Shown one piece after another: positions 59,676-64,000 of a stretch of DNA of 64,000 nucleotides. The position numbers and the translations under genes were made by a program. Under the pieces are notes generated by a model. It was not told the origin of the DNA. It saw only the letters and a list, made by a program, of their open reading frames with translations, and searched no databases. This stretch comes from Chryseobacterium soli (GTDB lineage Bacteria; Bacteroidota; Bacteroidia; Flavobacteriales; Weeksellaceae), in assembly GCF_000737705.1 (NCBI RefSeq), contig NZ_JPRH01000010.1:157491-221490 (forward strand), written 5' to 3'. The stretch's first letter is position 1; the number at the start of each line of letters is the position of its first letter.

Positions 59676-60766
59676 AAAAAGCATTATTTATAGACCGCGA
59701 CGGAACGTTGATCATAGAACCTCCCATTGATTTTCAGGTTGATTCCCTGGAAAAACTGGAATTTTATCCCGGTGTTTTTCAAAACCTGGCGAAAATTGCC
59801 AAAGAACTGGAATATGAACTCGTGATGGTTACCAATCAGGATGGTTTGGGAACAGACAGTTTTCCTGTTGAAGATTTTAGTAAGCCTCACGAAAAGATGA
59901 TCAAAGCTTTTGAAAATGAAGGAATTATATTCGATGGAATTTTAATTGATAAAAGTTTTGAGTACGAAAATCTGCCTACCAGAAAACCTGGAATCGGAAT
60001 GTTCGCAAAATATATTTACGGAGATTATGATTTAGCCAATTCCTATGTGATTGGAGATCGTATTACCGATATTCAGCTGGCACAAAATCTGGGTTCAAAA
60101 GCTATTTTTATTGGTGAACAACCCAATGATCATGCATTATTAACAACCAAAAGCTGGGAAGAGATTTATCAGTTTTTGAAAAAGCAGCCAAAGAAAGCCC
60201 GGATTTCAAGAAAAACCAATGAAACAGAGATTGATATTGAGGTGAATCTTGACGGAAAAGGACAATCTGAGATTTCTACAGGACTTCATTTCTTTGATCA
60301 CATGCTGGAACAGATTTCGAAACACGGAAGTTTGGATGTGAAAATTAAAGTTAAAGGAGATTTGCAGGTTGATGAACACCACACGATGGAAGATACGGGA
60401 ATTGCTCTGGGAGAAGCTGTTTTAAAAGCGTTGGGAAAGAAAAAAGGAATTGAGAGGTATGGTTTTCTGCTTCCGATGGACGATTGCCTGGCACAAGCAG
60501 CAATTGATTTTGGAGGAAGACCCTGGCTGGTCTGGGATGCCGATTTTAAAAGAGAAAAAGTAGGTGATGTACCCACGGAAATGTTCTATCACTTTTTTAA
60601 ATCGTTCACTGATTCTTCCCGATCTAATCTAAATATAAAAGCGGAAGGAGATAATGAGCACCACAAGATTGAAGCGATTTTCAAAGCGTTTGCAAAAGCA
60701 GTGAAAATGGCAGTAAACCAGTCGGATCCCAACTATAATTTACCCACTACAAAAGGAAGTTTATAA
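59672..60766 (+). CDS. hisB: Bifunctional histidinol-phosphatase/imidazoleglycerol-phosphate dehydratase
   Basis: A 364-residue fusion. The N-terminal HAD phosphatase (about 1-165) has the nucleophile motif FIDRDGTLI and the Zn/HAD region YVIGDRITDIQLAQNLG. The C-terminal IGP dehydratase (about 175-364) has paired metal motifs HFFDHMLEQISKHG and DEHHTMEDTGIALGEA, and DNEHHKIEAIFKAFAKA. Fused HisB, as in enterobacteria, is usual in this phylum. Confidence 0.95.
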   Translation: MKKALFIDRDGTLIIEPPIDFQVDSLEKLEFYPGVFQNLAKIAKELEYELVMVTNQDGLGTDSFPVEDFSKPHEKMIKAFENEGIIFDGILIDKSFEYENLPTRKPGIGMFAKYIYGDYDLANSYVIGDRITDIQLAQNLGSKAIFIGEQPNDHALLTTKSWEEIYQFLKKQPKKARISRKTNETEIDIEVNLDGKGQSEISTGLHFFDHMLEQISKHGSLDVKIKVKGDLQVDEHHTMEDTGIALGEAVLKALGKKKGIERYGFLLPMDDCLAQAAIDFGGRPWLVWDADFKREKVGDVPTEMFYHFFKSFTDSSRSNLNIKAEGDNEHHKIEAIFKAFAKAVKMAVNQSDPNYNLPTTKGSL

Positions 60767-60767
60767 C

Positions 60768-61346
60768 ATGATTGCTATTATAAAATACAACGGCGGAAAC
60801 GTAATTTCTGTTCAGAATGCATTGAAACGACTGAATGCAGATTCTATCGTTACCGATGATTTTGATCTGATTAAGAATGCTGATAAAGTGATTTTCCCGG
60901 GTGTTGGAGAGGCTTCCTCCACCATGAAATTATTGAGGTATAAAGGGTTGGACAAACTTATTCCCACGTTACAGCAGCCTGTGTTGGGGATATGTTTGGG
61001 AATGCAGCTGATGTGTGGCAGCAATGAAGAAGGAAATACCGAAGGAATGGGCATTTTTGATATTAAGGTTAAAAAATTTCCACCTGAAGATCTTGTTCCG
61101 CACATGGGCTGGAATACCCTTTCACAATGTCAATTACCAGTTTTTTCAGGAATAGAATCGGAGGATGATCTTTATTTTGTTCACAGCTATTATTGTGAAC
61201 TGTCGGAGTATACGACTTCGGTCTGTAATTATATTCTTCCGTTCAGTGCTTCTCTGCAGAAAAATAATTTTTATGCCACACAGTTTCACCCTGAAAAATC
61301 GGGAAGAGTGGGAAATGAAATATTAAATAACTTTTTAAAACTTTAA
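60768..61346 (+). CDS. hisH: Imidazole glycerol phosphate synthase, glutaminase subunit
   Basis: A 192-residue class-I glutamine amidotransferase that feeds ammonia to HisF. The nucleophile Cys is in VLGICLGMQLMC, and the His-Glu pair is in ATQFHPEKSG. It starts 1 bp after hisB. Confidence 0.94.
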   Translation: MIAIIKYNGGNVISVQNALKRLNADSIVTDDFDLIKNADKVIFPGVGEASSTMKLLRYKGLDKLIPTLQQPVLGICLGMQLMCGSNEEGNTEGMGIFDIKVKKFPPEDLVPHMGWNTLSQCQLPVFSGIESEDDLYFVHSYYCELSEYTTSVCNYILPFSASLQKNNFYATQFHPEKSGRVGNEILNNFLKL

Positions 61347-61347
61347 G

Positions 61348-62070
61348 ATGAAAATTATTCCCGCAATTGATATTATCGACGGAAAGTGCGTCCGTCTCTC
61401 AAAAGGAGATTACAACACCAAAAAAATATACAATGAAAATCCCCTTGAAGTAGCCAAAGAATTTGAAGAGTACGGAATCCAGTTTCTTCATTTGGTGGAT
61501 TTGGACGGAGCAAAATCTAAACATATTGTGAATCAGAAAGTATTGGAAAAAATAGCCTCCGGAACTTCATTACAGATTGATTTTGGAGGTGGTTTAAAAA
61601 GCCGTCAGGATATAGAAATGGCTTTTAATTCAGGAGCGAAGCAGGTCACAATTGGAAGCATAGCAGTTCAGGATCCTGATTTCTGCCTTCAGATTATTGA
61701 AGAGTATGGTGCTCAAAAAATTATTTTAGGAGCCGATTGCGAAAACAGGAAAATAAAGACTTCTGGCTGGCAGGAAGAAAGCAATATAGAAGTCATCAGT
61801 TTTATTCTTGATTACATGAAAAAAGGGATTAAGGAAACGATTTGTACTGATATTTCGAAGGATGGAATGCTGGCAGGACCTTCAACTGATCTTTATAAAG
61901 ATATTGTAGAACAGACATCTGTTCAGTTGATTGCCAGCGGAGGAATTTCCGGCATTGAGGATGTGTATACCATGAAGGAAACCGGATGTTCAGGAACGAT
62001 TATCGGAAAAGCGATTTATGAAGGAAAAATAACATTACAACAACTTCAAAATTTCATTGCAAATGCTTAA
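61348..62070 (+). CDS. hisA: Phosphoribosylformimino-AICAR-P isomerase
   Basis: A 240-residue half-barrel-duplicated TIM barrel that isomerises ProFAR to PRFAR. It opens IIPAIDIIDGKCVRLSKGDY, with the catalytic Asp in AIDI, and has LQIDFGGGLKSRQDI and TDISKDGMLAGPSTDLY. Its last 8 bp overlap the hisF start. Confidence 0.94.
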   Translation: MKIIPAIDIIDGKCVRLSKGDYNTKKIYNENPLEVAKEFEEYGIQFLHLVDLDGAKSKHIVNQKVLEKIASGTSLQIDFGGGLKSRQDIEMAFNSGAKQVTIGSIAVQDPDFCLQIIEEYGAQKIILGADCENRKIKTSGWQEESNIEVISFILDYMKKGIKETICTDISKDGMLAGPSTDLYKDIVEQTSVQLIASGGISGIEDVYTMKETGCSGTIIGKAIYEGKITLQQLQNFIANA

Positions 62071-62815
62071 AAAGAGAATCATCCCATGTCTGGATATTAA
62101 AGACGGCAGTACCGTAAAAGGGATTAATTTTGAAGGTCTCCGGAATGCCGGCGATCCTATAGAATTGGCCAAGAAGTACGAATTGGAAGGAGCGGATGAG
62201 CTGATATTTCTGGACATCACAGCCACGATTGAAGAAAGGAAAACATTTGTTGAACTTGTAAAAGATATTGCTAAAGAATTAAGCATTCCTTTTACAGTTG
62301 GCGGCGGAATTTCTTCCTTAGAAGATGTCCGGAAGCTTTTGGATGCCGGTGCTGATAAGATCAGTATTAATTCTTCCGCGGTTAAAAATCCACAACTGAT
62401 CTCTGATTTGGCTAAAGAATTTGGAAGTCAGTGTATTGTTGTTGCCATTGATACGAAATTTATTAATAATGATCATTTCGTGCATGTAAAAGGAGGAAGA
62501 GAAATTACTGATTTAAAGACCGTAGAATGGGCAAAAAAAGCAGAAATTCTGGGTGCGGGAGAAATCCTTTTGACCTCCATGGATGGAGATGGTACAAAAA
62601 ACGGGTTTGATATCAATATTACAAAAATAGTTTCCGAAAACATTAATATTCCTGTGATTGCTTCTGGCGGAGCAGGGAAAGTGGAAGATTTTGAAACGGT
62701 TTTTAAAGAGACCCAGGCAACCGGAGCTCTCGCGGCAAGGGTCTTCCATTTTAATGAAATACAGATTCAGAACTTGAAGGAAACACTAAAAATTAAAAAA
62801 ATAAACGTAAGATGA
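62063..62815 (+). CDS. hisF: Imidazole glycerol phosphate synthase, cyclase subunit
   Basis: A 250-residue TIM barrel that uses ammonia from HisH to make IGP and AICAR. It opens MLKKRIIPCLDIKDGSTVKG and has FTVGGGISSLEDVRKLLDAGADKISINSSAV in two parts, with ILLTSMDGDGTKNGFD. The start is the ATG at 62063; the frame opens one codon pair earlier with TTG. It overlaps hisA by 8 bp and hisIE by 4 bp (ATGA). Confidence 0.94.
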   Translation: MLKKRIIPCLDIKDGSTVKGINFEGLRNAGDPIELAKKYELEGADELIFLDITATIEERKTFVELVKDIAKELSIPFTVGGGISSLEDVRKLLDAGADKISINSSAVKNPQLISDLAKEFGSQCIVVAIDTKFINNDHFVHVKGGREITDLKTVEWAKKAEILGAGEILLTSMDGDGTKNGFDINITKIVSENINIPVIASGGAGKVEDFETVFKETQATGALAARVFHFNEIQIQNLKETLKIKKINVR

Positions 62816-63399
62816 AAATAGATTTTGATAAAAATAACGGTCTTGTTCCGGTCATTATTCAGGACAATATCACAGCGCAGGTTCTCATGTTAGGCTATGT
62901 GAATGAAGAGGCTTTTGAGAAAACAAAAAAAGAAGGAATTGTCACTTTTTTCAGCAGATCCAAAAACAGACTCTGGACAAAAGGAGAGGAATCAGGTAAT
63001 TTTCTTACGGTAAAAAGTATTCAAATTGATTGCGATAATGATACTGTTTTAATAAAAGTAATTCCTAAAAATACCGTTTGCCATACCGGAAGTTTCAGTT
63101 GTTTTGGAGAAAGAGAAAATAAGGGATTTCTCTATCAATTAGAAGATACCATTTCAAACCGGATCGAGGAAAAGGTGGAAGGATCTTATACCTATTCACT
63201 GTATCAGAAAGGCATTAATAAAGTCGCTCAAAAAGTAGGAGAGGAAGCTGTAGAATTGGTTATTGAAGCTAAGGATAATAATGCAGACCTGTTTAAAAAT
63301 GAAGCAGCAGACCTCCTGTATCATTTTCTGATTCTCCTTAAAACAAAAGGATTTTCTATGGCGAATATTGAAGCTGTACTCATGGAGCGTGATAAATAA
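62812..63399 (+). CDS. hisIE: Bifunctional phosphoribosyl-AMP cyclohydrolase/ATP pyrophosphatase
   Basis: A 195-residue fusion catalysing steps 2 and 3 of histidine synthesis. The HisI half (about 1-105) has LGYVNEEAFEKTKKEG, FFSRSKNRLWTKGEESGN and the Zn site QIDCDNDTVLIKV / CHTGSFSCF. The HisE half (about 110-195) has SYTYSLYQKGINKVAQKVGEEAVELVIEA in two parts. Last gene of the his operon, followed by a strong terminator. Confidence 0.94.
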   Translation: MKIDFDKNNGLVPVIIQDNITAQVLMLGYVNEEAFEKTKKEGIVTFFSRSKNRLWTKGEESGNFLTVKSIQIDCDNDTVLIKVIPKNTVCHTGSFSCFGERENKGFLYQLEDTISNRIEEKVEGSYTYSLYQKGINKVAQKVGEEAVELVIEAKDNNADLFKNEAADLLYHFLILLKTKGFSMANIEAVLMERDK

Positions 63400-63401
63400 G
63401 C

Positions 63402-63432
63402 AAAACCCTTTGAAATTTTCAAAGGGTTTTTT
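63402..63432 (+). terminator. Terminator of the his operon
   Basis: AAAACCCTTTG (63402-63412) pairs with CAAAGGGTTTT (63420-63430) around a 7-nt loop, then Ts. It follows the hisIE stop immediately. Confidence 0.88.
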
Positions 63433-63504
63433 GTTACCTTAAAAAAATAAATAACACGTCATGTTTTGTCGTTACGGATTATGAGATTTGCATATAATAA
63501 ATTC

Positions 63505-63534
63505 TTTACAGGGATCGTGAAATTATTATATTTG
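63505..63534 (+). promoter_or_regulatory. Promoter of the last, partial gene
   Basis: TTTA (63505-63508, three of four -33 bases) and TATATTTG (63527-63534) with an 18-bp spacer. The leader is about 17 nt. Confidence 0.55.
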
Positions 63535-63557
63535 ATAAATTTTAATAAACACAATTT

Positions 63558-64000
63558 ATGAAAAAACTCTACATGAGTGTACTTTCAATGTGCACTATCA
63601 TAGGTATATGTGCCCAGGAAGTGTTGTGGCAGAAAGACATTAAATCCAATACTCAGGATTTCTTAAGCCAGGTCACTACCACCATCGATCAGCAATACCT
63701 GATTACCGGAAGCTCAATTCAGACCAGTAAACTTCAAACAGAAGGTAATAAGCAAAACAACGGTTACGATTTTCATTTGGTAAAAATTGATCAGCAAGGG
63801 AAAGAGATATGGGGAAAATATTTTTCAGGAAATAACCATGATTTTCTATCTGCTTCTGTAGCGACCCAGGAAGGAGGATTTCTTCTGGCCGGCACCTCCT
63901 ATTCCGGAAAAGGATTAGATAAAAAAGACGAATCCAAAGGAGGATCTGACATCTGGCTGATCCGGATCAATGAATTCGGAGATGAGCTTTGGCAAAAAAC
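63558..64000 (+). CDS. Secreted repeat protein, partial (5' end only)
   Basis: The ATG at 63558 opens a frame that runs off the window (147 complete codons plus two bases). The signal peptide is MKKLYMSVLSMCTIIGICAQ. The mature part has repeating beta-propeller-like units: QYLITGSSIQTSK, DFHLVKIDQQGKEIWGKYF, GGFLLAGTSYSGKG and DIWLIRINEFGDELWQK. This 'D-x-W-L-x-K-x-D-x-x-G-x-x-x-W' pattern is common in large Bacteroidota surface proteins, often with a C-terminal type IX sorting domain that would lie outside this window. Confidence 0.75.
   Translation, partial: MKKLYMSVLSMCTIIGICAQEVLWQKDIKSNTQDFLSQVTTTIDQQYLITGSSIQTSKLQTEGNKQNNGYDFHLVKIDQQGKEIWGKYFSGNNHDFLSASVATQEGGFLLAGTSYSGKGLDKKDESKGGSDIWLIRINEFGDELWQK

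Overview
The window is low-GC, gene-dense chromosomal DNA from a member of the Bacteroidota, most likely Chryseobacterium or a close relative (Weeksellaceae, Flavobacteriia). The evidence is the type IX secretion gene porQ beside cmk, the lipoprotein TamL, the ftsK-lolA-lptF/G-like order, a fused CcsBA cytochrome c biogenesis protein, the lat/pcd lysine-degradation pair, an SPFH gene followed by an Arc-type gene, and many promoters of the Bacteroidota form TTTG-N17-23-TAnnTTTG. No phage, IS transposase, CRISPR array or rRNA operon was found. There is one tRNA gene, tRNA-Ala(GGC).

Layout. 0.3-5.3 kb: a TonB-dependent receptor, a DUF2490 protein, a small HD (alarmone-hydrolase-like) protein, a beta-barrel protein and a tandem GNAT. 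5.4-12.3 kb, minus strand: a fatty-acid beta-oxidation operon (MarR regulator, hydratase/3-hydroxyacyl-CoA dehydrogenase fusion, thiolase, acyl-CoA dehydrogenase), with two near-identical 20-bp palindromes at the regulator promoter and a four-helix-bundle (23S rRNA intervening-sequence type) gene inserted in the middle. 12.4-15.6 kb, minus strand: a TlpA-like lipoprotein and a FecCD/FecE-type ABC transporter, again interrupted by a small accessory gene (GxxExxY nuclease-like) between repeats. 15.7-24 kb: ferredoxin reductase, SanA-like protein, tamL diverging from a TrmH-family methyltransferase, a YtxH/holin-like envelope trio, cmk and porQ. 24-26 kb: pyrH and frr, separated by a double-glycine leader peptide gene. 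26-33 kb, minus strand: an OmpH/Skp chaperone, a secreted protein with a pentanucleotide frameshift, an LptF/LptG permease, lolA and ftsK. 33-42 kb: CcsBA, the SPFH/Arc pair, lysine catabolism, DUF2007 and a GNAT. 42-49 kb: a GbsR/MarR regulator with a complete RND efflux pump. 48.7-56 kb: a GNAT-MarR operon with its operator, tRNA-Ala, surface proteins, an NlpC/P60 lipoprotein with a LytTR protein, dapD and a glycosyltransferase. 56.3-63.4 kb: the complete his operon hisGDCBHAF-hisIE, behind a leader peptide with four His codons and an attenuator. The last 443 bases start a secreted repeat-type protein that runs off the window.

The most interesting structures lie between the ordinary genes: (1) two small-gene cassettes lodged inside operons, one filling a whole intergenic gap between inward-facing heptanucleotide arrays; (2) a his attenuator that can be read almost base by base; (3) an AAAAG slippage tract that cuts off a protein tail still readable in another frame; (4) operator palindromes sitting inside promoter spacers; (5) a six-cysteine GG-leader peptide between two housekeeping genes. 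Functions are inferred from sequence reading only; no database search was run.
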